Shown: positions 35,588 through 44,721 of the stretch, piece by piece | Layout of the letters: every line of letters starts with the position of its first letter | Numbering within the stretch: position 1 is the stretch's first letter | Source of the DNA: Desmonostoc geniculatum HA4340-LM1 | GTDB taxonomy: Bacteria > Cyanobacteriota > Cyanobacteriia > Cyanobacteriales > Nostocaceae | Direction of reading: 5' to 3' | Length of the DNA: 55,116 bases | NCBI GenBank assembly: GCA_019359545.1 | Contig: JAHHHB010000038.1 | Coordinates: 1 to 55,116, forward strand | Position numbers and translations under genes: made by a program | Notes under the pieces: model-generated | What the model saw: only the letters and a program-made list of their open reading frames with translations | Databases searched by the model: none | Told to the model about the DNA's origin: nothing

Positions 35588-35977
35588 TCATAAACCCAAA
35601 CAATAGCGAACCGCAGTTTCGACTTCAAGCATCTTGGAGTCAGAAATTTTGCCAACTGGATCGGCATAAAAGCGATTTGGATCTAAAGAACGAATCTGAA
35701 AGCATAAAAACACTGTTTCTATTAACAATCCACTGTCACTTGAAGATACTCGTATATTGGTTGGATAATCGCGCTTAACATTTGTTACTTTCGTGCCTAC
35801 GACTACAGTGACAACCAAAGGTAATTGGTTGATAGCGTCTATGGATAACACTAAAACTGGTCGTGTTCCTGCCTGTTCTCGTCCCTGTACTTCTAGTTGT
35901 TCTAATGAAAAATTACTTAGTTCACGCTCTATTTTGAATAAATTTGGTGAGTCCATAATTGCCGCTCTACTTTCCAA
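35588..35977 (-). CDS. MazF/PemK-like toxin fold protein without a visible antitoxin
   Basis: A 129-residue protein whose core follows the MazF/PemK pattern: GREQAGTRPVLVLSIDAIN, then LVVTVVVGTKV, FLCFQIRSLDP and the ending VGKISDSKMLEVETAVRYCLGL, which matches the usual MazF C-terminus. The family cuts RNA at specific sequences. The N-terminus lacks the normal GDI(W/V) strand and is divergent, so activity is uncertain. The gap to dndD is only 68 bp and holds no antitoxin gene, and the next gene down is dndE. An alternative start is ATG 35956. Confidence 0.75.
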   Translation of the reverse strand: MESRAAIMDSPNLFKIERELSNFSLEQLEVQGREQAGTRPVLVLSIDAINQLPLVVTVVVGTKVTNVKRDYPTNIRVSSSDSGLLIETVFLCFQIRSLDPNRFYADPVGKISDSKMLEVETAVRYCLGL

Positions 35978-36045
35978 GGTTCATTATATATATTGTAAAT
36001 ATCCACGCTCAATAAAATAGCGATTTTATTTAGTCTGGATATCTA

Positions 36046-38085
36046 CTACCAAAAATATTGATTTTCTACTACTGTTGTTTGACGGGTAGCAGAGTCGTAT
36101 TTGAGGAGATATTCGCGGGCGATCGCTTCATTATTTCTTAATGTTTCCACTTCTTTTTTACCGATTTCAGTATCCGTAGAAAGCAGAATAACTTGATGGC
36201 TGGCGGATGGAAAGTAACGTTCTACTAAGTTGCTGCGATGTGAGGAGTCGAGTCTACCGAGTGGCGTATCGATAGCTACTGGTAGGCGGTGTCCGGAGAC
36301 TTTGGCTAAACCCCAGAGAAAGGCGATCGCTAATAGTTGTTTTTCACCAGCAGAAAGGCGATGTTTCGGTACTGGTTTCCCATTAAAGTCGTAAAGCAAA
36401 AGGCTGAAAGTCTTAGTATCGATGGTTATCCGATGCACTAAGTCAGATTTATGGAGGAGATAAAGGAAGCAATTTTTAACTTCTTCTTCTAATTTATTGA
36501 GTTTTCGTAGGGTTAATTTTTCACGAAAAATCTTGAGTGTTTCTTGAACTTTCGCTGCTGACGTAATAATATGTTCGGTATTTTTATACTTGATATTTTC
36601 TACAGTATATTCACTTAATTCTTTTTTAGATTTGGCAATAATAGTTTCTAATTCAGCTAAACGACGGCGGATCGTTTCATAATTTGCTTTAACTTCAACA
36701 ACTTGATTTTGCGCCGCTTCTAATGCTTGACGCAGCTTTGTATAATCTTCTGGTGCTGCTGCTGTCTGCACTTGTCTTTCAAGAGTATGAATTTCTTCTT
36801 CTTTATTTTTGAGAATAGTTAATTTTTCTTTGGCAGAAAGTTGAGAATTTTGTAAATGATAGATGAGATTATCTAGCTGACTTAAAGTTTCATTATCAGC
36901 TAATAACCAAGGTGCTTCTCTCGGTCGGTTTTTTACATATAAATTATCTACATCTTGGATTAGAAATGATTGGATTTTTTCCACTTGTGTCGGTGAAATT
37001 TCCACTTCATTTAACCAACTGAGTAAGCGCTGATCTCGCTCAATTAACAAATCTTTGGAGATTTGTACTTGTTGATAGCGAAATTCTCTTTCTCCCTGTG
37101 CTTGCACCTGAGTAAGCAAATTGGCAATTAATGCTAGAGGCAAAACATCAGCCGCCAATTCACACATCGACTGACGTACTTGTTCAATTTCCGCAGTTTT
37201 TGTATACTGTTGTAATTCTAGTTGATTGCGTTCTGCTGCTATTTTACCGCCTTCAGAAATGAATTTATCAAAGGCTTCTTGCTGTTTTTGTTCTAAATCT
37301 TCTACCTGATTTTTGAGAGTTTCTAATTTTTCTACTGTTGTTTGATAATCTTCTTGCTGTTGGGTTAACCTAGTTTCAATTTTCTCTAGGTTTGCTAAAT
37401 CTTTACTATTACCAACTTCTTTAAGTTTACGATTAACTAGGATATCTAAATCAACCGCTAAACGGTCTGCTAATTCTAAACCTAAAAGCCCGCGAATTGC
37501 ATCTACTACAACTGGTGGTGGTGTTTCCTGTTCTGCAAGTTCTTTAACCTGTTCCCCATCAAAGAGAAATAAATTAGAAATACCTAATGGCAAAAGATTT
37601 TCTATATACTCATCCCAGATATTAACTAAAGCATCAGGCCATGTATCACTATCACCTAAAATGCCTAATGTATCTTTCCCGTCTTTAGGATTTTTTGTCC
37701 AACTACGCACAACACGATATTTTATTGGCTTATCATTTTCGATATGTTCAAAAAGTAATTCAATACGGGTGTCTGCAACTGGATCTATTCTCTTGGAAAG
37801 TTGCTCCTTTTGGGGAGACCCCAAGACCGCACTTTCCGCTTTGCTGTTAACACATTGGTTGAGAAAATCGCTATAACTTAAATTACCACGGGTAGAACAT
37901 TGGGCACGGGCCCCATAAAGGGCGAGACGAATAGCATCCATAAGGGTAGTTTTTCCGCCACCATTCATTCCACCTAAAAGGATAATTGGGCGTGAGTTTT
38001 CCTCATCAATTTTTGGGTTTAGATTGATTACCTGTTTACCAATGTAGGGGCCGAAGTTTTGCAGAACGAGTTCAAGAAATATCAT
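36046..38085 (-). CDS. dndD: DndD, SMC-like ATPase of phosphorothioation
   Basis: A 679-residue ABC/SMC-type ATPase. Walker A is GGMNGGGKTT (38-47), the family LFLFDGEQVKEL follows (about 171-182), a long coiled coil spans about 215-520, and the C-terminal signature/Walker B region reads LSAGEKQLLAIAFLWGLAK .. LPVAIDTPLGRLDSSHR. It is the ATPase partner of DndC and DndE that is thought to use nucleotide energy to open or nick DNA for sulfur insertion. The length is normal. Its promoter region holds a truncated MITE. It heads the dndD, mazF-like, dndE, methyltransferase operon. Confidence 0.9.
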   Translation of the reverse strand: MIFLELVLQNFGPYIGKQVINLNPKIDEENSRPIILLGGMNGGGKTTLMDAIRLALYGARAQCSTRGNLSYSDFLNQCVNSKAESAVLGSPQKEQLSKRIDPVADTRIELLFEHIENDKPIKYRVVRSWTKNPKDGKDTLGILGDSDTWPDALVNIWDEYIENLLPLGISNLFLFDGEQVKELAEQETPPPVVVDAIRGLLGLELADRLAVDLDILVNRKLKEVGNSKDLANLEKIETRLTQQQEDYQTTVEKLETLKNQVEDLEQKQQEAFDKFISEGGKIAAERNQLELQQYTKTAEIEQVRQSMCELAADVLPLALIANLLTQVQAQGEREFRYQQVQISKDLLIERDQRLLSWLNEVEISPTQVEKIQSFLIQDVDNLYVKNRPREAPWLLADNETLSQLDNLIYHLQNSQLSAKEKLTILKNKEEEIHTLERQVQTAAAPEDYTKLRQALEAAQNQVVEVKANYETIRRRLAELETIIAKSKKELSEYTVENIKYKNTEHIITSAAKVQETLKIFREKLTLRKLNKLEEEVKNCFLYLLHKSDLVHRITIDTKTFSLLLYDFNGKPVPKHRLSAGEKQLLAIAFLWGLAKVSGHRLPVAIDTPLGRLDSSHRSNLVERYFPSASHQVILLSTDTEIGKKEVETLRNNEAIAREYLLKYDSATRQTTVVENQYFW

Positions 38086-38171
38086 TGATTTTTTAATATT
38101 ATTAAAGATATGGGAAAGAAATACTGAATGAATGTAATTCGCGGTTATAAAGCAATACCCTTGGGTTAAGA

Positions 38172-38270
38172 AAATTAGAAAATCCGTTTCCCTCCCCTTT
38201 ATAAGGGGAGGGTTAGGGTGGGGTAAAACAATATTTGATACATCAATCCTGACTTTTCAAACACCCTCTA
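38172..38270. mobile_element. 5'-truncated MITE, second copy at 50.8 kb
   Basis: From about 38175 this segment matches the 3' half of the complete element at 50827-50998: a CTCCCCTTTATAAGGGGAG hairpin, then TTAGGGTGGGGTAAAA, ATCAATC.TGACTTTTCAAAC and the inverted terminal sequence ACACCCTC. The left half is missing. Its end overlaps the TAG stop codon of the following kinase gene (38268-38270). The element also lies just upstream of dndD. Confidence 0.75.
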
Positions 38271-39257
38271 AGCAGTAACTAATGCCTTTAATTCCTCAGT
38301 TTTTAATCTTGGGCCATAGGATGTAACAATCTTAGAAGCTGCGGCCGATGCTAATTTTCCGGCTTCTTCATAGCTCATACCTTGGGTAATTCCATAGAGG
38401 AAAGCTCCTGCATACATATCTCCTGCTCCCACTGTATCTACAGCTTTTACTTGAGGTGCAGCGATTTCGATTAATTTCTCACCGTCAAATACTACTGAAC
38501 CCTTGGCACCGCGAGTAATGGCAAATTTCTTACTCAGGATTTTTAGTTTGTCTACAGCTACTTGAAAATCTTGTGTATCTGCTAGTCCTAATGCTTCACT
38601 TTCATTAGCAAAAATCAAGTCTAAACCAGGTCCAATGATCTCTAATAAACCATCTTTAAAAAATTTCACCATGTTGTAATCAGATAGGGACATGGTGGTT
38701 TTTACTCCCGCTTTTTCAGCTATTTCTCTAGCCTTTATAGCTGCTTCTTTTCCTGTGGGAGAAGTCACTAAATATCCTTCGATATATACATATTCTGAAT
38801 CAGCGATCGCATCTGATACTAATTCTTGTGTAGAAAATTCTCCAGTAATTCCCAAAAATGTATTCATGGTGCGATCTGCATCGGGAGTTACTAACACCAA
38901 ACATTTACCTGTAATTCCTGATTGGCGATCGCCATTTTTTAAGTTGGTATCTACCTGAGAGTTGAGTAAATCTTCTATGTAAAAGTCTCCAAATTCATCA
39001 TTAGCCACTTTACAGGAATAAAAAACTTTTCCTCCTAGTTGACTAATTGCCACTATTGTGTTTGCTGCTGAACCTCCGCAACTCTTATGGCAAGGAAGAT
39101 TTTTGAGATTTTCCAAAATATGATTTTGACTCTCTTCATCTAGGAGTGTCATTACACCTTTATCAATCTTTAACTCTTGTAGTAACTCTGGAGATACTTC
39201 GTATTCTATATCTACTAAGGCATTACCTACACCATAAACATCATATTTCTTGCCCAT
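38268..39257 (-). CDS. PfkB family kinase (adenosine kinase-like)
   Basis: A 329-residue ribokinase-fold sugar/nucleoside kinase. The N-terminus GVGNALVDIEYEV, the glycine-rich CGGSAANTIVAISQLGG and the C-terminal PfkB signature DTVGAGDMYAGAFLYG with the catalytic Asp are intact. The family resemblance is closest to adenosine kinases, but nucleoside specificity is not proven. It is wedged between dndC and dndD and so interrupts what is normally a compact operon. Its last codons and stop lie at the MITE border. It may be a housekeeping gene caught in the island. Confidence 0.88.
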   Translation of the reverse strand: MGKKYDVYGVGNALVDIEYEVSPELLQELKIDKGVMTLLDEESQNHILENLKNLPCHKSCGGSAANTIVAISQLGGKVFYSCKVANDEFGDFYIEDLLNSQVDTNLKNGDRQSGITGKCLVLVTPDADRTMNTFLGITGEFSTQELVSDAIADSEYVYIEGYLVTSPTGKEAAIKAREIAEKAGVKTTMSLSDYNMVKFFKDGLLEIIGPGLDLIFANESEALGLADTQDFQVAVDKLKILSKKFAITRGAKGSVVFDGEKLIEIAAPQVKAVDTVGAGDMYAGAFLYGITQGMSYEEAGKLASAAASKIVTSYGPRLKTEELKALVTA

Positions 39258-39748
39258 TGTTTATCTCCTAGAATAATTTATGCCTGACTTGAACAGAATT
39301 GATAATAACAGATAGGCAACAGATAAGAGTTGCTTGGTCATAATTTCGTGGACTCACATTTTTTCAGGGTCTTTTACCGGATTTCTCACAAAGAAATCAA
39401 AAAAATGGGTCAAAAACTGCGAAAATGTATATGTAGAAAGCATTTCAACAGTTATATAGCGGTTTCCATTCAGATGCGGTGCAACATCATATCGCAAAGT
39501 GTAGGGAACATGGCTGTGCCCCTACCCGTGTACTTCATTTACGTGAAATACGCTGTAAAGCATGAACTAGTAGATAGCGTAGGCGTAGCCCGCCGCAGGC
39601 ATCGCTCTGTACCAGTTGCGTCAGATATACTAATACTTATGTACTATAATTTAGCACAGGCGTAGCCCGTCGTAGATATCGCCTATGTCAGTTGCGTAAG
39701 TTCTGAAGCTTTCGTCTGTGTAGCCGCGAATTCCATTCGCTCGGTATT
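39258..39748. other. repeat-rich spacer between the kinase and dndC
   Basis: It contains a complete MITE (39457-39555), GGCGTAGCCCGCCGCAGGCA palindrome-type repeats (about 39582-39603 and 39660-39680), and a decayed GTTGCGTAAGTTCTG end (about 39690). No gene is supported. Confidence 0.6.
39457..39555. mobile_element. MITE with TA target duplication (same family as 47.1 kb)
   Basis: The element begins TAGCGGTTTCCATTCAGATG and ends TTCATTTACGTGAAATACGCTG, imperfect inverted repeats of about 28 bp, and both ends are flanked by TA (39455-39456 and 39556-39557). Ends of matching sequence bound the 47147-47258 element. A right end alone is recognisable near 8556 and 51005. Confidence 0.7.
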
Positions 39749-41401
39749 CTATTCTTCTGAATTTTTATTTGAAAATTTCATACTTGCCCAAGTTAAGTTT
39801 TCATCACTTTTATCTTCATTTACCTCATTCATTGCTGCAACATCGCCCAAAGTCATCTGTTTGACCTTTGCAACATCACCTTGACTAACTGCTTCGCTTA
39901 ATTCGCGTTTCAAACGAGCATTTTTAATCGCTTCTTCTGGAGAACGGGAACTTGTATTAAAACATTTTTCTAGAGCTTCATATATTCCGACGCGACGAGT
40001 CTTTTTGCGATACTGGCGTTCTGTATCTAACAATTTCGCCATGAGTTCCAATTGCATAGCGTCACCTTCACAGATTTCTTCTAATACTATCCATTCATCA
40101 CGACCTAGTAGGCTATAGTCAGCACCAGGACGGGGATCTTGAAATTCTTCGCCAGTTATTTCTTGATAAATACGGGGTAAGCTATCATCAAATTCGTGTT
40201 TTTCTTCTAGCCAAATGCGCCGAATTTCGCTCATTTCTTCTACAGTGATTAAGGTGATATCACGCATATTTTCTGGCGCTGTATGACGGATTTTTGTTTG
40301 CGCTTCTAATAATCGTCTGAGCCAATGCTCCCGCCAATATTTAGTATAAGGGCCATGAATTGGTTCAATAGAGGATTCACCATCTACATGACGCTCAAAA
40401 AGTTGGACTTCTCCCCAAATGCGACGGAAGTCTCTTTTATCGCGGTCATCTCTGTTATCTAATTCATTGCGTATATCTAATAGAGGCTGCATCCATTCTT
40501 TTTCTTCATCATTTTGAATCATTGCCTCCATTGATTTATCTTTACTAACAATTGTGCAAACCCAGCAACCAAATCGAGAATCACCACAGCTAGCAGTAGA
40601 AGTATCAACAACTAAAGGACATTCGTTATCTGCTGTAGCACCTCGATACATGGTGAATAAGTCTTTGTTACTATAACCCCAAGGGTTTTGCCACTGATTT
40701 AGGTAAATCCAAACTTCATCTGTACGCCAATCTTCGATGGGGCTATAAATTAAAGAATTAGGCAAACTTGCACTATGGTAAAGCAGAGATGTCGGTGAAC
40801 TTGAATCAGAAATAAGGCGATCTTTTAGGCTACCTGCTTGATGCTTTTCCATTGAGATAGCACGTTTAATACTTTCAGCCTTGCGCGTACCTAAAACAAG
40901 AATAACTTCCCCATTTACTCTAACCACATCACGGATAAAGCGGTTAGAAGGATGAATTTTTAAACGGTCTGTACACCAACGGAATTTTCCTCGCGGCGTT
41001 GGATAACCTTTACCAATCAAACTTACCCAGAATGTTTCTTTGATTTCTGGTTGTAATAAATGAGGTTCAATGGGCATTTGTTGTTCTTTAGCAGCAACCC
41101 TCATCCTTTCTAAGGATTTGCGTACCCAAACAGCGACTACAGGGTTTTCTACCAGTGTGTCAGTTGTAATAACATGAATAGTCTTTTTTCGCTTTTCAAC
41201 TGGTAATGCTGCGATCGCATTCCAGATCAGCTGTAAAGTAGCAGTACTGTCTTTGCCACCTGAATAGCCTACTACCCAAGGTATCTGATCCAAACTGTAC
41301 AATTCTTGAATTTCAGTGGTGAGAGCTTGGATGTAGTCCACTAACTCTGCTACAGTACGTGTTTGCTGACCTTTATTTTCTGCTTGTTGTGCTGTAGTCA
41401 T
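39749..41401 (-). CDS. dndC: DndC, PAPS reductase-like sulfurtransferase
   Basis: A 550-residue protein, taking ATG 41401 (MTTAQQAENK); a longer start at 41446 would add 15 poorly conserved residues. The PP-loop SGGKDST (about 47-53) places it in the PAPS reductase/adenine hydrolase fold. A four-Cys set, ECPLVVD .. SCGDSRFGCWVC, should carry the iron-sulfur cluster required for ATP pyrophosphatase and sulfur transfer. DndC collects sulfur from a desulfurase (DndA or an IscS-type enzyme not in this window) for the backbone modification. It is divergent from dndB across 184 bp including an 18-bp palindrome. Confidence 0.92.
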   Translation of the reverse strand: MTTAQQAENKGQQTRTVAELVDYIQALTTEIQELYSLDQIPWVVGYSGGKDSTATLQLIWNAIAALPVEKRKKTIHVITTDTLVENPVVAVWVRKSLERMRVAAKEQQMPIEPHLLQPEIKETFWVSLIGKGYPTPRGKFRWCTDRLKIHPSNRFIRDVVRVNGEVILVLGTRKAESIKRAISMEKHQAGSLKDRLISDSSSPTSLLYHSASLPNSLIYSPIEDWRTDEVWIYLNQWQNPWGYSNKDLFTMYRGATADNECPLVVDTSTASCGDSRFGCWVCTIVSKDKSMEAMIQNDEEKEWMQPLLDIRNELDNRDDRDKRDFRRIWGEVQLFERHVDGESSIEPIHGPYTKYWREHWLRRLLEAQTKIRHTAPENMRDITLITVEEMSEIRRIWLEEKHEFDDSLPRIYQEITGEEFQDPRPGADYSLLGRDEWIVLEEICEGDAMQLELMAKLLDTERQYRKKTRRVGIYEALEKCFNTSSRSPEEAIKNARLKRELSEAVSQGDVAKVKQMTLGDVAAMNEVNEDKSDENLTWASMKFSNKNSEE

Positions 41402-41502
41402 TTCTCCCTCTCTCTGAAAACATGGGTGTAACTTCATTTTTTCCATCTAAGTGCATGGAACTATCCGCTACACAGGCGCAACGTATGTACTCACGTTAGA
41501 AA

Positions 41503-41520
41503 AAAGTTTTTAAAAACTTT
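41503..41520. promoter_or_regulatory. 18-bp palindrome between divergent dndC and dndB
   Basis: AAAGTTTTTAAAAACTTT reads identically on both strands and sits near the middle of the shared upstream region (41402-41585). A second TTTTTAAAAA lies at 41574-41583. Since DndB homologues can repress the dnd promoter, it is a reasonable operator candidate; binding is not shown. Confidence 0.4.
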
Positions 41521-41585
41521 ATTACTAATACCCAATTTTTTGGACAATCAAACTACATATTACTACTTCGTTTTTAAAAATTAAC

Positions 41586-43184
41586 ATGAAAGATAGTACA
41601 TCTGACCCAACCGCTGACATCGCTAGAGAGTACCTGGAACGGGAAAACAAGGAAAAACAGGTACTTGCTTTACTGCTGGAGAAGTTTTTAGGGAGAAAAG
41701 ATCAGATTCTCGTTCAAAAAACTGAGATGGGTGGTACTGAGGCTTATGTTAGCTCTGTTACATTGGAATGGTTTGCAGGTCGTGTTCACTTCGCCTCTGG
41801 CTTACCTCTGTTTCAAAAAAAATACAATCCAGAGACAGAGAATATCGAGATTGACGCGGATAGTATTGATGAAATTCAGCAGCGTCCCCTTGATTGGTCA
41901 CGTCAAGCACCGCTAGTGCAGTATTTAGCGGCTCGACACAATCACAAGTTTCCACCGGTGTTGGTTGTAATTAATCAACCGTGGGTGGATAATCCCAAAG
42001 CTGCTGAATGGGATAGTGAAGGACGCGCCACCAAGTCTACCACTGATTTCATCCCCTTAGATAAAGACGCTAAAGTAGGTCTCTTAAATATTTCTGAAGA
42101 TGATGTAACCATTTATGCACTAGATGGTCAACACCGATTAATGGGTGTACAGGGGTTGATGGAGTTAATAAAAACTCGTAAACTCCAACGCTATAAAAAA
42201 GATAAAGCTGCTGATGAGAGTTTTATTACAGTCAATGATTTGATACAAAAGTACCAAGTAGACCTTGCTTACTTACAAAATTTACCCAAGGAAAAAATTG
42301 GTATTGAGTTTATCTGTGCGGTAGCGGTTGGGGAAACTCGCACCGAGGCGAGGCGGAGGGTGAGATCGATTTTTGTTCATGTCAACTTGATGGCTGCACC
42401 GTTGACTAAAGGTCAGCTAACACAGTTGAATGAAGATGATGGTTTTGCGATCGTTGCTAGAAAAATCGCAGTTACACATCCATTATTAGAACAACGACAA
42501 GAGCGCAATCCTCGTGTTAATTGGAATAGTGCAACAGTGGCTTCCAATTCTACAGTTTTGACGACATTACAAGCTCTGCAAGACATGTCTGAGCGATATT
42601 TGAGTCAAAAGTTCCCTCATTGGAAACCCTTGGAAAAAGGTCTAATTCCCATGCGTCCAGAGGACGAAGAACTTGAGCAAGGGATTGAAGAATTCAGAAA
42701 GCTATTTGATTCTTTGGCTAATCTTCCCAGTTATAAAATTTTGGAACATGAGGATACACCAGCTTTGCGGCGCTTCAGCTTTGAGAAGGATGGAGGTGAA
42801 GGAAATATGCTTTTTCGTCCAGTTGCTCAAGTTGCATTAGCGCAAGCGTTGGGAATTTTAGTATTTAAAAAAGGTTTCTCACTGGCAGATATTTTTAAGA
42901 AGCTGCGGAAGTTTGACCAACAAGGCGGTTTTAGTGGTATGGAGTATCCCCAATCTCTCTGGTATGGGGTTTTGTATGACCCAAATAAAAAGCGAGTGCA
43001 GGTTGCTGGACGAGATTTGGCTGCGAAGTTATTGGTTTATATCCTGGGTGGAATTCAGGAACAGATGGAACGTGCTGAACTTCGTAAGGCTTTGGCGGAT
43101 GCTAGGACTGTGGAAGATAAAACTATAGGTTTCGATGGCAAGTTTGTTGAACCTAAGCAAGTAGGACTTCCATCTGTCCTGTAA
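41586..43184 (+). CDS. dndB: DndB, DGQHR-domain regulator of phosphorothioation
   Basis: A 532-residue DGQHR-domain protein; the signature YALDGQHRLMGVQ lies at residues 177-189. Family members DndB/DptB limit or regulate phosphorothioation and may bind the dnd promoter. The N-terminal 170 residues and C-terminal part (about 350-530) lack known domains. The gene is divergent from dndC and ends exactly at the stop of the convergent HNH gene, leaving no spacer. Confidence 0.88.
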   Translation: MKDSTSDPTADIAREYLERENKEKQVLALLLEKFLGRKDQILVQKTEMGGTEAYVSSVTLEWFAGRVHFASGLPLFQKKYNPETENIEIDADSIDEIQQRPLDWSRQAPLVQYLAARHNHKFPPVLVVINQPWVDNPKAAEWDSEGRATKSTTDFIPLDKDAKVGLLNISEDDVTIYALDGQHRLMGVQGLMELIKTRKLQRYKKDKAADESFITVNDLIQKYQVDLAYLQNLPKEKIGIEFICAVAVGETRTEARRRVRSIFVHVNLMAAPLTKGQLTQLNEDDGFAIVARKIAVTHPLLEQRQERNPRVNWNSATVASNSTVLTTLQALQDMSERYLSQKFPHWKPLEKGLIPMRPEDEELEQGIEEFRKLFDSLANLPSYKILEHEDTPALRRFSFEKDGGEGNMLFRPVAQVALAQALGILVFKKGFSLADIFKKLRKFDQQGGFSGMEYPQSLWYGVLYDPNKKRVQVAGRDLAAKLLVYILGGIQEQMERAELRKALADARTVEDKTIGFDGKFVEPKQVGLPSVL

Positions 43185-44126
43185 TTATGCTTGAAATATA
43201 TTTTGGCGATGCCATTGCAGCGCTTCCAGTTCTGGAAAGTATTGCTCTGTATTTGGTAGAAGTATTGTTTCACCATGAAAATGTTTCATAGCTTTAGCAT
43301 GGGGAGATGCTTCTTCCAAATCATTACTAACTATAATTTTGTATTGCTCATCTACAGTAAACCAACCCCTATCAAATGCCCAGTGATGATTTTTGCAAAG
43401 AGCAATTCCATTATGAATTTTATTATTATAAAACTGTGAAAATGGCTTGATGTGTGCGCCATCGACAATATTTTGATTTACTTTTTTAGTTACTTTTAGT
43501 CCACAAAAGGCACATCTGTAATCGTAAACGTGTATAATCGCTTTTCTAAAAAAAGCATTTCTAATAACTGCTCGTTTCAAGCTCCACCTTGGATTAGTCT
43601 CTAAATTTCCTGTTTCAATTATTTTTCCTATCTCTACTGCGTCATCTTGAAAAGTTTGATTTATCTGTAAAATAGCTTCTAAATCATTTTCATCATCAGA
43701 AAAGAAAGCTGCCACAAGTGCGTCAATTAGTTCTTTTCTGTAAAATTCATCTTGCAAAAACTTAAATAATTCATTGTCTAGATATGCGTATTCAACAGCC
43801 CCCTTTAGTTTGTTAATTGTTTTTGGCTGTAACCCATTAAATTCAGGCTTAAATTTTAAGTACCAAAAGCCCTCATTTTGTAGATGAAAGAAAGGATAGT
43901 GTAAACCACCTTTGTAAGTCTGAGAACCGATTACATTCCAATAACTCTCAAATGTTTGAATTAATTCGTCTGAAACTGGAATCTCATTAGTAGTAATGAC
44001 ACCTCGCGCAATCAAATCAATTACAGATAAAAGTAATATTGGTTTATATTGAGCATTACCACGTTTCCGACTACTACTCACATTTAATTCAGCAAAGCGT
44101 TGACAATAATATGCTATATTTTTCAT
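43185..44126 (-). CDS. HNH endonuclease with sulfur-binding-domain-like N-terminus
   Basis: A 313-residue nuclease. The C-terminal HNH finger is complete: CAFC (205-208), VDGAHIKPFS (Asp222, His225), HNGIALCKNHHWAFDRG (Asn239, Cys244, His247-248). The N-terminal 130 residues read KRGNAQYKPILLL .. SVIDLIARG .. HYPFFHLQNEGFWYLK, a pattern I recognise from the sulfur-binding domains of ScoMcrA-type, phosphorothioate-dependent endonucleases, with the Tyr-Pro pair at 77-78. It may therefore cut sulfur-modified DNA. It is convergent with dndB and followed upstream by dnd-associated protein 4. Confidence 0.82.
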   Translation of the reverse strand: MKNIAYYCQRFAELNVSSSRKRGNAQYKPILLLSVIDLIARGVITTNEIPVSDELIQTFESYWNVIGSQTYKGGLHYPFFHLQNEGFWYLKFKPEFNGLQPKTINKLKGAVEYAYLDNELFKFLQDEFYRKELIDALVAAFFSDDENDLEAILQINQTFQDDAVEIGKIIETGNLETNPRWSLKRAVIRNAFFRKAIIHVYDYRCAFCGLKVTKKVNQNIVDGAHIKPFSQFYNNKIHNGIALCKNHHWAFDRGWFTVDEQYKIIVSNDLEEASPHAKAMKHFHGETILLPNTEQYFPELEALQWHRQNIFQA

Positions 44127-44157
44127 ATTTAATAACTTAATTAAGAAAGCAAAAAAA

Positions 44158-44628
44158 TCAATTTAAGAATTTACTGAGGTCAAATTCTTCTTCTAGCTGT
44201 TCTTTTGTTCCTCTTTCAGAAATCAGAACTAATAGAATTCGCTCTGAATAGTCAACAGAACCCCGTAACTCATTTTGCAATATTTCCAATCCACCATTAG
44301 CGTATTCTTCAAATATTTGAGTCCGTCTATCTTCATCTTGTTCTTCTCTAGATGAGAGGATGTTGATATCTTGAGTTTCATTGATTCCTAATAATTTAAT
44401 GATTAGGTCATATCCTAATGAAGCAAAATTTTCTTGTGGAATTGGAGATGGTTCTCTTTTTGTCGTTTCCCCCAAAGGAACGCGCTTTTTATATTTAACG
44501 CCCAATGCTGCTGCAAACACCATAACTTCTACATAAGTTTGAAAAGGCCCAGTTGTGTCTTTTGATGCGACTAGAGATTTCACCAACTCAGCCTTATCTT
44601 TAGCAACCCTGATTCTATTTACAGCCAT
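44158..44628 (-). CDS. dnd system-associated protein 4 homologue
   Basis: A 156-residue protein resembling the family named dnd system-associated protein 4, which often accompanies phosphorothioation genes. It starts NRIRVAKDKAELVKSLV and continues TYVEVMVFAAALGVKYKKR. It ends with an acidic EEEFDLSKFL tail. No catalytic motif is visible, and the role is unknown. It lies 31 bp upstream of the HNH gene and is probably co-transcribed with it, which associates both with the dnd island. Confidence 0.75.
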   Translation of the reverse strand: MAVNRIRVAKDKAELVKSLVASKDTTGPFQTYVEVMVFAAALGVKYKKRVPLGETTKREPSPIPQENFASLGYDLIIKLLGINETQDINILSSREEQDEDRRTQIFEEYANGGLEILQNELRGSVDYSERILLVLISERGTKEQLEEEFDLSKFLN

Positions 44629-44721
44629 TGTTTTTATATATACTGTGTTGCTATTTTAACCTAAACCCAAAAATGGGCGCACCTTTAATTGCATTATTTT
44701 ATACTAATAAAAAGGCGATCG

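Noticed and set aside
35978..36045. Antitoxin gene for the MazF-like protein
   Set aside because: Only 68 bp lie between it and dndD, too short, and no start codon with a useful frame is present.
39330..39665. 111-codon frame on the plus strand between the kinase and dndC
   Set aside because: It runs through a MITE and other dispersed repeats and has no recognisable domain.
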